64,000 bases of DNA from Chloroflexi bacterium UBA4733 (GCA_002404055.1 DHIZ01000107.1:7020-71019), one strand, 5' to 3'. Numbered from the stretch's first letter, positions 9,262-17,857 are shown. Notes: generated by a model not told the origin, from the sequence alone. Numbers and translations are program-made.

Positions 9262-10026
9262 ATGGGCGTGAGCATGTCACCGGAGATGGCACCCGTGGTG
9301 GCGACCGCGATTCGAATGGCGAGCGCAGCGCCGGCGCCGCACGGCGTACGAACGGGCATCCGCATCCTGCTGGCGGAGTCTATACCGTTGGTCCGTATGG
9401 GCCTGCGCAACTCGCTGGAGGCGCTGGGTGGCCACGTGGTGGTTGCCGGCGTGAGCACCTGTCGCGAAGCGCTGCTGGTGTTGCAACGTGAACCCGTGGA
9501 CGTGCTGATTGCCTGCATCGAGCTGGATGATCAGAGCGGCCTGAACCTGGTCCACGCGGCGCGCCGCCTTCGCCCGGAGTTGCGCTGCCTCCTCCTGAGC
9601 GAAGCAGAGAGCGAAGAAGAACTCTACCTGGCCTTCAAGGTGGGGGCGGCCGGCTATTTCTCCAAGATGATCGCGCCGGAGCCGCTGTTGCAGGCGGTGC
9701 AGCAGATCGCCGATGGCTGCCTGCTGTTGAGTACGGACGCGCTGGCCACGCCGCGCCGGCGCAGCCGCGCCGACAAGGTCCTGGAGCAAATGGATCAGCA
9801 GGTTCCCGAGCCCAGCTATCTGCCGCTCTCCAACCGGGAGCTGGAAGTGGTCAAGCTGATCGCCCAGGGCAATGGCAACAAGCACATCGCCCAGGCGCTC
9901 GGCATCAGCGATCAGACAGTGAAGAATCACATCACCGCCATCCTACGCAAGCTCGGTGTCAACGACCGCACCCACGCTGCCATCTACGCCTTGCAGCGCG
10001 GCTGGATCAGCGATGTCCAGACCTGA
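9262..10026 (+). CDS. LuxR/NarL-type regulator with degenerate receiver domain
   Basis: This 254-residue protein has a receiver-like domain (about residues 33-150) and a C-terminal LuxR helix-turn-helix (PLSNRELEVVKLIAQG, then ALGISDQTVKNHI). The fold landmarks remain (RILLAES, PLVRMGLRNSLEAL, KVGAAGYFSK with K135). The usual acidic pair is replaced by E39-S40 and the phospho-acceptor aspartate by C85 (VLIACIEL). Canonical phosphotransfer is therefore unlikely. The start ATG follows GGAGGAG. No histidine kinase is nearby, and nadC begins 9 bases downstream. Confidence 0.85.
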   Translation: MGVSMSPEMAPVVATAIRMASAAPAPHGVRTGIRILLAESIPLVRMGLRNSLEALGGHVVVAGVSTCREALLVLQREPVDVLIACIELDDQSGLNLVHAARRLRPELRCLLLSEAESEEELYLAFKVGAAGYFSKMIAPEPLLQAVQQIADGCLLLSTDALATPRRRSRADKVLEQMDQQVPEPSYLPLSNRELEVVKLIAQGNGNKHIAQALGISDQTVKNHITAILRKLGVNDRTHAAIYALQRGWISDVQT

Positions 10027-10035
10027 TCGAGCGCC

Positions 10036-10893
10036 GTGATCGCGTTCCCGCTGTCCGCGGCCGAACTGCAGGCGCATATTCACCATGCCCTGGCGGAGGA
10101 TGTCGGCTGGGGTGATGTGACGACTCTGGGGTTAGTGGACCCCGATGTGCAATCGCGTGGTGTCGTCGCCTTTCGCCAGGCCGGCGTCGTGGCTGGCTTG
10201 CCCGTAGCGGCGGCGGTCTACGCGGCACTCGACCCGACCGTACAGTGGCAAAGCCACGTCACCGATGGCGATCAGGTGACGGCGGGAGCGGCCGTGGCCG
10301 AAGTCAGCGGCCCGGCGGGCAGTCTGCTCACGGGCGAGCGTCTGGCGCTGAACTACCTGCAGCGACTCTCCGGCATCGCCACGCTGACGGCGCAGTACGT
10401 GCGGGCCTTAGCCGGCACTAAGGCGAAGTTGGTTGACACCCGCAAAACCACACCGGGACTACGCAGCCTCGAGAAGTACGCAGTGCGCTGTGGCGGCGGC
10501 AGCAACCACCGGCACGGCTTGAGCGATGGCGTGCTCGTGAAAGACAACCACATCGCCATCCTGCGGAGCCAGGGAGTCACCTTGCGCGACGTTGTGGCCC
10601 GCGCGCGCGCCGCCGCTCCCCATTCTCTCCGCGTGGAAGTGGAAGTCGACCGCCTTGACCAGATCGAGGATGTCATAGCCGGCGGCGCCGACGTCATCCT
10701 GCTGGACAACATGCCGCCGCCGGTGCTCGCCGAAGCGGTGCAGGCTGTGGCGGGCCGCGCCATCACCGAAGCGTCCGGCGGCATCACCCTGACCAACATT
10801 CGCGCCTGCGCAGAGGCGGGTGTTGACCTGATCAGCGTCGGCGCGCTCACGCATTCAGCGCGCGCGCTGGATATCGGGTTGGATTTTGATTGA
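10036..10893 (+). CDS. nadC: Quinolinate (nicotinate-nucleotide) phosphoribosyltransferase, carboxylating
   Basis: This 285-residue enzyme converts quinolinate plus PRPP to nicotinate mononucleotide in de novo NAD synthesis. The signatures present are ALAEDVGWGDVTT near the N terminus, GERLALNYLQRLSGIAT, the DTRKTTPGLR motif, KYAVRCGGGSNHR and VEVEVD, and the late EASGGI phosphate loop. Start is GTG at 10036, 9 bases after the preceding regulator gene. No nadA or nadB is visible here. Confidence 0.95.
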   Translation: MIAFPLSAAELQAHIHHALAEDVGWGDVTTLGLVDPDVQSRGVVAFRQAGVVAGLPVAAAVYAALDPTVQWQSHVTDGDQVTAGAAVAEVSGPAGSLLTGERLALNYLQRLSGIATLTAQYVRALAGTKAKLVDTRKTTPGLRSLEKYAVRCGGGSNHRHGLSDGVLVKDNHIAILRSQGVTLRDVVARARAAAPHSLRVEVEVDRLDQIEDVIAGGADVILLDNMPPPVLAEAVQAVAGRAITEASGGITLTNIRACAEAGVDLISVGALTHSARALDIGLDFD

Positions 10894-10930
10894 GGGGGGC
10901 TGGACCACCCAATGCGGTTTAGCCCGTCCC

Positions 10931-11036
10931 CCGGCGACTGAAGTCGCGGGCTACCTTTGCGAAGCCGCCCTTCGGCGGCTGACCCAGTCCGCGCAGGCGG
11001 ACTTCGCCTTGCGTAGCCCGCGACTTCAGTCGCCGG
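10931..11036. repeat. Dispersed palindromic repeat, GACTGAAGTC family (copy 1)
   Basis: The 24-bp arms at 10931-10954 and 11013-11036 are exact reverse complements (core GGCGACTGAAGTCGCG). Nested hairpins lie inside: AGCCGCC-CTTC-GGCGGCT at 10963-10980 and GTCCGC-GCAG-GCGGAC. It lies between convergent nadC and the Ldh-type gene. The same arm recurs at 16242, 17711 and 31156. Confidence 0.85.
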
Positions 11037-11078
11037 AGGACGTGCCCGAATGCGCGGCGAACTTGCCGGATGCACCAT

Positions 11079-12134
11079 TTAGGTTCCGCCCAACTCACCC
11101 CCCACATCCACCCCCACTGATTTCCCCGCCTCCACGATCTGCCGCACCGTTTCGTCGTCCACGTCGATCCCGTTCTGCAAGCGCGTGGCGCGCGTGCGGT
11201 ATTCCGGCTCGCCAGGAAGGAAGATTTCGGCGACCCCATCCTGAGGGGGGCTGGACTTGACGTGGTCGGCCAGCACCGTCATCTCGCTCAGGTATTGCTC
11301 CCGTGGCAGGAAGCTCTCCGGGTTGATTGCAGCATAGAAAAGCCCGTTGCCGCTGCGTCCGGGGTTGGGGCGGCTGACACCGGCGCCGCCGAGCGCGCCG
11401 GAGAGGATTTCGACCATCAGGGCCAGCGCGAAACCTTTATGCCCAACCGGCCCGCCCAAGGGCAATAACGAGCCGCCCTCATAGAGCGCGTTGGCGTCGG
11501 TGGTGGGGCGGCCTTCGGCGTCCTGCACCCAGCCCGGCGGCAGGTCCTCGCCGCGGTTGCGCTTGACGCGTACCTTGCCCTCCGGTACAACGGAAGGGGT
11601 GAGGTCCATGACGAAGGGCACGTCGCCTGGGCGCGGGGCGCCAAAGGCGATCGGGTTGGGCGACAGCCGGCCGGATTTAGCGCCGAAGGGGGCCAGCAGC
11701 CGGCCTTGACCGTGATTGTTGACGGTGGCCAGCGCCAGCATGCCCGCCTGGGCGGCGATCTCCACGTACTCGCCTAACCGGCCGACGTGGTTGCAATGAT
11801 AGGCGGTGACGACGGCGACCGTGTGCTGCCGCGCCTTTGCCACCGCCAGGTCCGCCGCCTGACGTGCCACAACCTGTCCGAAGCCCCAGCCGCCATCCAG
11901 CACGGCCATCGCCGGCGCCTCCTGCACGACGCGAATGGCGCCCGTGTGGACCTGGCCGTTGCGGACGTTGGTGACGTATTGTGGGATGCGAATCACACCG
12001 TGCGAGTCGTGGCCCATGAGGTTGGACTGCACGAGCGAGTGCGCAACGACCTGCGCCTCGGCGTCCGGAACGCCGGCGCTCATAAAGACACGGCTGGCGG
12101 CCGCTTCCAGTGTGGCGGCCTGATACCTGGGCAT
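11079..12134 (-). CDS. Malate/L-lactate/ureidoglycolate dehydrogenase family (Ldh_2)
   Basis: This 351-residue NAD(P)-dependent dehydrogenase of the Ldh_2/YlbC fold has SLVQSNLMGHDSHGV near the N terminus, where the catalytic histidine region lies. NNHGQGRLLAPFG and PLGGPVGHKGFALALMVEI, the usual C-terminal signature, are also present. It probably oxidises a 2-hydroxy acid in the cytoplasm; malate, lactate and sulfolactate are all possible and not resolvable here. ATG 12134 follows AGGAA. Repeat copy 1 lies just after its stop. Confidence 0.87.
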   Translation of the reverse strand: MPRYQAATLEAAASRVFMSAGVPDAEAQVVAHSLVQSNLMGHDSHGVIRIPQYVTNVRNGQVHTGAIRVVQEAPAMAVLDGGWGFGQVVARQAADLAVAKARQHTVAVVTAYHCNHVGRLGEYVEIAAQAGMLALATVNNHGQGRLLAPFGAKSGRLSPNPIAFGAPRPGDVPFVMDLTPSVVPEGKVRVKRNRGEDLPPGWVQDAEGRPTTDANALYEGGSLLPLGGPVGHKGFALALMVEILSGALGGAGVSRPNPGRSGNGLFYAAINPESFLPREQYLSEMTVLADHVKSSPPQDGVAEIFLPGEPEYRTRATRLQNGIDVDDETVRQIVEAGKSVGVDVGGELGGT

Positions 12135-12269
12135 GTGGTTCCTTTTTCCTGTAACCTGCGATCACGCCGCCGGCCCAGCCGGAGCGAAAACGAGTATAGC
12201 AAGGGGAAGCGGGCCGTGTACTATACTCAACCCCGCCGGGCGCTGGACGCCGGCTGAGGGGAGACAACG

Positions 12270-13043
12270 GTGGGACTGCTCGACGGCAAGATCGCGGTCA
12301 TCTTCGGCGTTGCTAACCATCGCAGCATCGGCTGGCAAATCGCCCTGGCCTTTGCCGAGCAGGGCGCCACGCTGGCATTCGCCGCCCAGGAGCGGGTGGC
12401 GCCGGACGTGCAGAAACTGGCCGCCACCCTGGGCGATTCGCCGGTCCTGACCTGTGACGTGCAGAACGATGGCGACGTACCCGCTGTCTTTGCCGCCCTG
12501 GCCGAACGCTACGGCGGCATCGACATCGTGGTTCACAGTCTGGCCTTCGCCAACCGGGAAGACGTCTCGGGCCGGCGCTACGTCGACACCTCGCGCGCCG
12601 GCTTCTTGCTGGCCCTCGACGTGAGCGCCTACTCGCTCACCCAGCTTGCCCGGGCAGCGGAGCCACTGCTGGAGGCGCGCGGTGGCGGCAGCATCGTCAC
12701 CATGACCTACATGGGCAGCGAGCGCGTCATCCCGAACTACAACGTCATGGGTGTGGCCAAGGCGGCGCTGGAATGCAGCGTGCGCTACCTGGCCAACGAC
12801 CTGGGGCCGAAAGGCATCCGCGTCAACGCCATCTCGGCGGGTCCGCAGCGCACGCTGGCCGCCCGAGCCATCGCCGGCTTCCCCGACATGGAGAAGCACG
12901 TGGCGGCGCGTGCCCCGATGCGGCGCAACGTGGAAGGGCAAGACCTGGGCAGCGCGGCCCTCTACCTGTGTAGCGACCTCGGCCGCAACGTCACAGGCGA
13001 AGTGCTGCACGTCGATGGCGGCTATAACATCATCGGCATGTGA
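12270..13043 (+). CDS. fabI: Enoyl-[acyl-carrier-protein] reductase (NADH)
   Basis: This 257-residue SDR closely matches FabI. It has GVANHRSIGWQIALAFAEQG for NADH binding, VVHSLAFA, and a catalytic region with Y147, Y157 and K164 in TYMGSERVIPNYNVMGVAK, spaced as in E. coli FabI. The late segment RNVEGQDLGSAALYL is also conserved. It carries out the last step of each fatty-acid elongation cycle in the cytoplasm. Start GTG 12270 follows GGGGAG. It stands alone, without other fab genes. Confidence 0.95.
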   Translation: MGLLDGKIAVIFGVANHRSIGWQIALAFAEQGATLAFAAQERVAPDVQKLAATLGDSPVLTCDVQNDGDVPAVFAALAERYGGIDIVVHSLAFANREDVSGRRYVDTSRAGFLLALDVSAYSLTQLARAAEPLLEARGGGSIVTMTYMGSERVIPNYNVMGVAKAALECSVRYLANDLGPKGIRVNAISAGPQRTLAARAIAGFPDMEKHVAARAPMRRNVEGQDLGSAALYLCSDLGRNVTGEVLHVDGGYNIIGM

Positions 13044-13141
13044 AGAAGTAGGTTGCGACTTGGTTATCGCCGCCTACTTCATACTTCCTATACGTCTCTG
13101 TACGCAATTCCTTCATAGTGGCCCGGTAGTTTCATTCTAGT

Positions 13142-13159
13142 TGAGATGAAGTCATCTCA
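13142..13159. promoter_or_regulatory. 8-2-8 perfect palindrome in the leader of the secreted repeat protein
   Basis: TGAGATGA-AG-TCATCTCA lies at 13142-13159, directly before the AAGGAAGG ribosome-binding site of the gene at 13180. It could be an operator or a leader hairpin affecting translation. No known regulator was matched. Confidence 0.4.
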
Positions 13160-13179
13160 CAAGGAAGGAAACAATCACG

Positions 13180-14031
13180 ATGGCAAGACGATCTCTTCGA
13201 AGGTTATTGATTGGCGGAGGCGCCGCGGCATGCTTGTTGCTGCCGGGCACGGCTTTTGCCGACAGTACCAATGCCCCGGCGGACGCTACGCTGGCAAGCA
13301 ACCCGGTGTCGCTGACCGGCCTCTTCACCGGCAGTCTGGCGGCCAATAGCGGCGGCAGCTTCAGCTATGCGCAGTTCAGCTATCCCGGCAACGGCTCGAC
13401 CGTCACGCTCAACCTGACCGTGGACAATGCTCTGCCCCTGGAGACCGGCGCCGCCGGCTTCAACGTTTATCAGGCGGGCAACCTGATCGGGTCGTCCGCT
13501 GAGATCTCCTCGAACACAGCCGACTTTGACCTGTCGTCTGCGACGCCTGGGCCGGTGCTGATCCAGGTGTTTAACTATGATCCCAGCAATGGCGTGAACT
13601 TCACGTTGGCGCCCCAGAGCTTGGCCGCGACCACAGCGGCTGTGGCGCCGGCATCGACCACCACTACACCGACTGCCGCTACGACGAGTGCCACGCCTAC
13701 TCAGAATCCCCAACTCAACGGTAGCGCCTCCGGCTCCCTGGCTGGTAACAGCGGCGGCAGCTTTGCCCTCTATGGTCTCAACTACGCCGGCAACACCGGC
13801 AACACCACCCTGAGCCTTGCTGTCTCACCCACGCTGGATGTCGCCAACGCAGCAGTCGGCTTCAACGTCTACGACGCCAACGGCAACCTGGTTGGCAGCG
13901 GCCAGCAGACGGACGTCGGCACGGTCAGCCTGAACATCTCCAACCTTGCCGCCGCCACCTATTCAGTGCAGGTCTTCAACTATGACCCGAGCACGACGAT
14001 CAGCTACACGCTGTCCCAGGTGAATTCGTAA
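13180..14031 (+). CDS. Secreted protein with two homologous beta-rich repeats
   Basis: This 283-residue exported protein has a typical Sec signal (basic MARRSLRRL, a hydrophobic core and the cleavage site AFA-DS). Two related modules of about 100 residues follow. Shared landmarks are GSLAxNSGGSF, GFNVY-x-GNL-GS and QVFNYDPS. A Thr/Ala linker of about 30 residues separates the modules. They resemble pre-peptidase C-terminal or carbohydrate-binding beta-sandwiches in length and Gly/Asn/Tyr content, but no family is assigned. The start is supported by AAGGAAGG. It may be a surface-binding or adhesive protein. Confidence 0.8.
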   Translation: MARRSLRRLLIGGGAAACLLLPGTAFADSTNAPADATLASNPVSLTGLFTGSLAANSGGSFSYAQFSYPGNGSTVTLNLTVDNALPLETGAAGFNVYQAGNLIGSSAEISSNTADFDLSSATPGPVLIQVFNYDPSNGVNFTLAPQSLAATTAAVAPASTTTTPTAATTSATPTQNPQLNGSASGSLAGNSGGSFALYGLNYAGNTGNTTLSLAVSPTLDVANAAVGFNVYDANGNLVGSGQQTDVGTVSLNISNLAAATYSVQVFNYDPSTTISYTLSQVNS

Positions 14032-14172
14032 GGGGGAATGGGCCCTCTCTCTGGGGTCGCCCGCAGGCGCACCCCACCCGCAGGCGCCACCTCTATGTAT
14101 CCCTCGCCTGCGGTTACAGTACCGACACCCCTGGCAATGGTAGGCCGGTCGGCGCTGAGAGACAGGCAATTG

Positions 14173-15351
14173 ATGGTGCAGTCCGCTGGGATGCGCGTCC
14201 GGCTTGAGCGCTGGGTTCGCGAGCGGGGGCCGCGGCTGCTGACGGCGGCGGCGCTGACATGGGCGGTGGGCTGGATCGCCGGCTTGTTTCTGGCGCCGGA
14301 CACGCTGTTTGGTGGCCGCTTCATTGATGCGGGTACGTACTACGGCGCCGGTCTGGCCTACCGCCAAGGCGCGGATCTGTTTTCCGGCGTCGCCTTTCGA
14401 CAGTGGCCCCTGGTGGCCGCCCTGTGGTCGCCTCTGACGCTGCTGGCACGTCCCATCGCCTTCCGCCTCTGGCTCCTCCTTTTACTGGTCGGCGTTGCTG
14501 TGGGGTTTGTCTCCCTCCTGTCTCGGCAAGAACGAGAGCCAGGCGGGGCGCCGTTTGGTCGGCTAGTCGTACTCTTCCTAGGACCGCCGACTCTGATTAT
14601 GCTCTATCTTGGTCAGATGAGCGGACTCTGCTTCGCCGCCTACGCCGTTGGGCTACGCCTCCTCCCCCGCCATCCGCGCCTGGCCGGCTGCTGCTTTGCG
14701 GTGATAGCGGCGAAGCCGAACCTGGCCCTGATCGCCCTACCCGCCCTCATCGCGGCGCCCCCCTCGGCCACGCTGGCCTTTGTCCTGGCTGCGCTGATCT
14801 GGCCGGTGGGGTCGGTGCTCGTGTCCGGGCCGGCGACGCTACTGGACTTCCTGGGGCGTGTCTACGCAGTGAGGGACTCGACTCTTGACCTGGTTTCCAG
14901 TTCGCTTGGCTCCCTCCTCCCGCTGCAGGGTACGCCGCATGCGCTGGTGCAGTTCGCTTTGCTCGGCGGCCTGGCGTGCCTGCTCGCCTGGCTTTGTTGG
15001 CGCCGCTGGCGGCGGGGGACGCTGCTCACTCCTGCTGGTGTGGATCTGGCGGCCGTCGTGACCCTGCTGGCGTTGCCCTATGCGCTGGTGTCGGATCTGC
15101 TCTTCGTGGCGCCGCTGCTGTTGCGGCTTTTCACATTGCCGGGACGGTCGACGCCGGCCCTGTTTACCGCCTGGTGGCTGGGTCCCTGGCTCGCTGCCCT
15201 TTTTGCCCATTCCGGTGGTGGTGGTCTGGCCGCCCTGTTGCCGCCGTTGGCGGCACTGGTTGGCTGGCGACTGCTCGGCGAACGCTGGCAGATGAGACCG
15301 CCTACAGCGCTGGTGGCAACGCCTCCAGATAGCGGATCACCGCCCGCGTGA
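14173..15351 (+). CDS. Multi-pass membrane protein, GT87/DUF2029-like
   Basis: This protein of about 392 residues has roughly nine hydrophobic helices. An acidic/tyrosine segment after the first helix (FIDAGTYYGAGLAYRQGADLF) resembles the polyprenol-phosphate-mannose-dependent GT87 mannosyltransferases. GT87 enzymes transfer mannose from a lipid donor at the outer membrane face. The frame is open from 14038, but the first ~45 residues are Pro/Arg-rich with no membrane character, so ATG 14173 (or 14191) is preferred. The 3' end overlaps ispH tail-to-tail by 50 bp. Confidence 0.65.
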   Translation: MVQSAGMRVRLERWVRERGPRLLTAAALTWAVGWIAGLFLAPDTLFGGRFIDAGTYYGAGLAYRQGADLFSGVAFRQWPLVAALWSPLTLLARPIAFRLWLLLLLVGVAVGFVSLLSRQEREPGGAPFGRLVVLFLGPPTLIMLYLGQMSGLCFAAYAVGLRLLPRHPRLAGCCFAVIAAKPNLALIALPALIAAPPSATLAFVLAALIWPVGSVLVSGPATLLDFLGRVYAVRDSTLDLVSSSLGSLLPLQGTPHALVQFALLGGLACLLAWLCWRRWRRGTLLTPAGVDLAAVVTLLALPYALVSDLLFVAPLLLRLFTLPGRSTPALFTAWWLGPWLAALFAHSGGGGLAALLPPLAALVGWRLLGERWQMRPPTALVATPPDSGSPPA

Positions 15352-16180
15352 TCTGGGTCTTGGTGGACGCCCCGGCGGTGACCCCCACCTTCTTGACGCC
15401 GCGTAGCCAGGCGGGGTCGATGTCGTCGACGGTATCGACGCGGTAGGCCGGCTTGCCGGCGCGATCGCGCACTGCATCCACGAGGCGGTTGGTATTGGAA
15501 CTACGCTCATCGCCGACGACGATGACGACATCGCAGAGTGCCGCCTGCTCCACGGCTGCCGTCTGCCGATCCTGGGTGGCGCTGCAAATCTCGTTGTGGA
15601 CTTCAATCTCCGGGAAGCGCTCCTGCAGGCGGTTGACCATGTCCTGCGTATCCCACATGCTCATGGTGGTCTGGGTCGTCACGGCGAGCTTGCCGGGCGG
15701 CAGTTCGAGCGCCTCCACTTCCGCCATGGTCTCCACCAGGTGGACCTGTTCGGGCGCATTGCCGATGGCGCCTTCCGGCTCCGGGTGGCCGTGCTTGCCG
15801 ATGTAGACGATGTGGTAGCCCTCGCCGGCCAGGCGCTGCACCAGGTCGTGCGTGCGCGTGACATCTGGGCATGTGGCATCAACCGTGCGGAGACCCTTGC
15901 GTGCCGCCAGTTCCCGCACCTGGGGCGAGACACCGTGCGCCGTGAAGATCACCGTACCGCCGTCGATCTGCTCCAGGATGCGTGCGCGGTTGGGGCCATC
16001 CACGGTCACGACGTTGTGTTCGGCCAGTTCGTCAATCATATGGCGGTTGTGGACCATCTGACCCAGGCCGTAGACAGGCCCGTTGGTGGTGTCACCGATC
16101 TGCTTCGCCAGCTTCATCGCCCGGACGACGCCGTAGCAGTAGCCCTGTGGCTTGATCACGTGAACGTCCATCGCCGCCAT
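15302..16180 (-). CDS. ispH: 4-hydroxy-3-methylbut-2-enyl diphosphate reductase
   Basis: This 292-residue iron-sulfur enzyme catalyses the last step of the MEP isoprenoid pathway, giving IPP and DMAPP. The three cluster cysteines are present: C15 in GYCYGV, C104 in DATCPDV and C199 in NEICSATQDRQ. So are the substrate-site histidines in LGQMVHNRH and TAHGVSP and the HPEPEG loop. The start may be ATG 16180 or ATG 16171; AGAGGG is better spaced for the second. It indicates use of the MEP rather than the mevalonate route. Confidence 0.95.
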   Translation of the reverse strand: MAAMDVHVIKPQGYCYGVVRAMKLAKQIGDTTNGPVYGLGQMVHNRHMIDELAEHNVVTVDGPNRARILEQIDGGTVIFTAHGVSPQVRELAARKGLRTVDATCPDVTRTHDLVQRLAGEGYHIVYIGKHGHPEPEGAIGNAPEQVHLVETMAEVEALELPPGKLAVTTQTTMSMWDTQDMVNRLQERFPEIEVHNEICSATQDRQTAAVEQAALCDVVIVVGDERSSNTNRLVDAVRDRAGKPAYRVDTVDDIDPAWLRGVKKVGVTAGASTKTQITRAVIRYLEALPPAL

Positions 16181-16241
16181 CCCTCTGTGCGAGTTTCTCT
16201 CCTCATGCTACCAGCGGCGGCAGACGCGGTGGCGTGGGCCT

Positions 16242-16348
16242 GCCTGGCGACTGAAGTCGCGGCTACCATAGCGAAGTCCGCCTGCGCGGACTCGTTAGCC
16301 CGCGAAGGCGGGCTTGGCATCGTGTAGCCGCGACTTCAGTCGCCAGGC
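16242..16348. repeat. Dispersed palindromic repeat, GACTGAAGTC family (copy 2)
   Basis: The 25-bp arms at 16242-16266 and 16324-16348 are exact reverse complements. Inner hairpins include GTCCGCCTGCGCGGAC. The element is in the 456-bp gap between ispH and the gene at 16638, close to a second unrelated inverted repeat. Confidence 0.85.
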
Positions 16349-16427
16349 GCGCCCCAGCGGCGCCTTAAATCCACCGCACACAGCGCGTGTCAACTCAAAT
16401 GAAAATGCTACCGAGGGGGCCGAAATT

Positions 16428-16552
16428 GGGTGCACCGCAGAGTTGTGCGTCGTAGGACGCTTGGTAAGCGTCAGCCCTGATGCGCGTCATCTGGGACAGT
16501 GAACGCTCGCGTGCTGCAAGCAGGCTGCGACGCACAACTCTGCGGTGCACCC
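16428..16552. repeat. 25-bp inverted repeat of a second family
   Basis: The arms at 16428-16452 and 16528-16552 are perfect reverse complements (GGGTGCACCGCAGAGTTGTG at the left end). The loop is 75 nt. The 10-mer CCGAAATTGG occurs just outside or overlapping each end in direct orientation (about 16420 and 16554), resembling a short target-site-like duplication. No transposase is encoded; a MITE-like element is possible. Confidence 0.7.
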
Positions 16553-16574
16553 GCCGAAATTGGCGGCGTTGCGA

Positions 16575-16602
16575 TGGCCTCGATTCCATGATACCATTTT
16601 CA
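16575..16602 (+). promoter_or_regulatory. Tandem 14-bp operator pair (site A)
   Basis: Two abutting 14-mers, TGGCCTCGATTCCA (16575-16588) and TGATACCATTTTCA (16589-16602), fit the window-wide consensus TGRYAYCGATNYCA. They lie between a -35-like TTGCGA (16569-16574) and overlap a -10-like TACCAT (16592-16597), 17 bp apart, upstream of the gene at 16638. Regulation of that hydrolase is inferred. Confidence 0.6.
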
Positions 16603-16637
16603 TAGCATTCTTTCTGTGAGCAAACTGGGAGGGTTTC

Positions 16638-17684
16638 ATGCTCCAACCGCCGCCGACCCCCAACGATCTCGACGCCCTCTTCGCGCCGCCTACGCCTGAG
16701 GAGATCGCCGAGGCCTGGGCGTCGCTGACGATGGACTTCGTCCCCGGCCCGCTCGAGCTCCTGGGCAAGCCGATTGAGGAGCACGGCGTGACGGCCCAGT
16801 TCTTCCACTACGCCAGTGCCGGGCTCAAAGTCTATGGGGCCCTCTACCGGCCAAGCGACACGTCCGCCGGCCCCTGTCCCTTGCTGCTGGCCAACCACGG
16901 TGGCGGCGGCGGCCTGGGACCGTTGCGAGCGGCCCCAGCACCGGCGCCTGGCGCTGCTGACGGGACACCGCCCGCCAGGCGGCGGCCCTTCCCGACGTGG
17001 TGCTGGGAGCTCGCCCAGGCCGGCTACGTCGTGCTGGCCTCCACTTACCGCGGCGAACCATCGCCCGTGGGCATGTCGGAAGGCACGCTCGAGTTGCGCA
17101 AAGGCGAGGTCGACGACGTGCTGCAACTGTTGGCCTGCGGCAAGGCGCTGCCCTATGTGGACGCCGGGCGCATCGGCATGTGGGGCAACTCCCACGGCGC
17201 CGTGATCACCGCCCTGGCCGTGCAGCGCTCGCCGGACCTGCGGGGTGGAATCTGCTTCTACCCGGCGATCGACGTCCTCTTTCGCGGACCCGCCCCCGAT
17301 CGCAGCACCCGGCAGTATCTGGCAGCGCTGCTCAGCGGCCAGACGCCGCAGCGGATGATCACGCACTTCATCTTCCAGCCCTGGCTGGAAGGACGCCAGA
17401 CGCTGCACCAGACTCGGCAGGAGATGATCGTCCGCACGGCGCATCTGTTCGCTGACCGCACGCAGTGCCCGGTCTTTGTCGTCTGTGGCGATGCCGACCC
17501 CCTCCTGGACCAGGCGATCACGCTCGACATCGCCCTGGCCCGTGCCGGCAAGGAGCACGAGTTCCGCATCTTCCCGAAGGAAGACCACGGCTTCAATCAC
17601 GGTGGCTCGCCTGAAGCAACGGCCGAATCCTGGCGGCTGACGCTGGACTTCTTTGCTCGCCGCCTAGACAGGGAGGTCTCGTAG
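16638..17684 (+). CDS. Alpha/beta hydrolase, dienelactone hydrolase/acetyl-esterase type
   Basis: This 348-residue cytoplasmic alpha/beta hydrolase has an oxyanion-type strand LLLANHGGGGG and the nucleophile elbow G-N-S185-H-G in GRIGMWGNSHG. Its acid residue is in VVCGDADPLLD and its histidine in KEDHGFNHGG. An Ala/Pro-rich insert (about residues 95-117) precedes the core. The fold resembles prolyl-oligopeptidase-like or DLH-type esterases. ATG 16638 follows GGGAGGG. The tandem operator upstream ties it to the candidate regulon. The substrate is unknown. Confidence 0.85.
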   Translation: MLQPPPTPNDLDALFAPPTPEEIAEAWASLTMDFVPGPLELLGKPIEEHGVTAQFFHYASAGLKVYGALYRPSDTSAGPCPLLLANHGGGGGLGPLRAAPAPAPGAADGTPPARRRPFPTWCWELAQAGYVVLASTYRGEPSPVGMSEGTLELRKGEVDDVLQLLACGKALPYVDAGRIGMWGNSHGAVITALAVQRSPDLRGGICFYPAIDVLFRGPAPDRSTRQYLAALLSGQTPQRMITHFIFQPWLEGRQTLHQTRQEMIVRTAHLFADRTQCPVFVVCGDADPLLDQAITLDIALARAGKEHEFRIFPKEDHGFNHGGSPEATAESWRLTLDFFARRLDREVS

Positions 17685-17710
17685 CAAACCAGCCTTCCAG
17701 GTATCGGCGC

Positions 17711-17819
17711 GCCTGGCGACTAAAGTCGCGGCTACAAGAAGCGAAGTCCGCCTTCGCGGACTCGTTCCCAGCCCGCGCAGGCGGGCTTCGCCGGCATTAG
17801 GCGCGACTTCAGTCGCCAG
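17711..17819. repeat. Dispersed palindromic repeat, GACTGAAGTC family (copy 3)
   Basis: Left arm 17711-17735 (GCCTGGCGACTAAAGTCGCG) carries one substitution in the core. The right arm is at about 17798-17819. The inner segments GTCCGCCTTCGCGGAC and GCCCGCGCAGGCGGGC form nested hairpins. It lies between two convergent alpha/beta hydrolase genes. Confidence 0.8.
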
Positions 17820-17857
17820 CCATCGACACACCGGGCCAGACTTGCCGGCTGCACCAC

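Noticed and set aside
16395..17600. A 401-codon open frame on the minus strand opposite the alpha/beta hydrolase
   Set aside because: The plus strand encodes a complete hydrolase with catalytic triad and ribosome-binding site; the antisense frame reflects high third-position GC.
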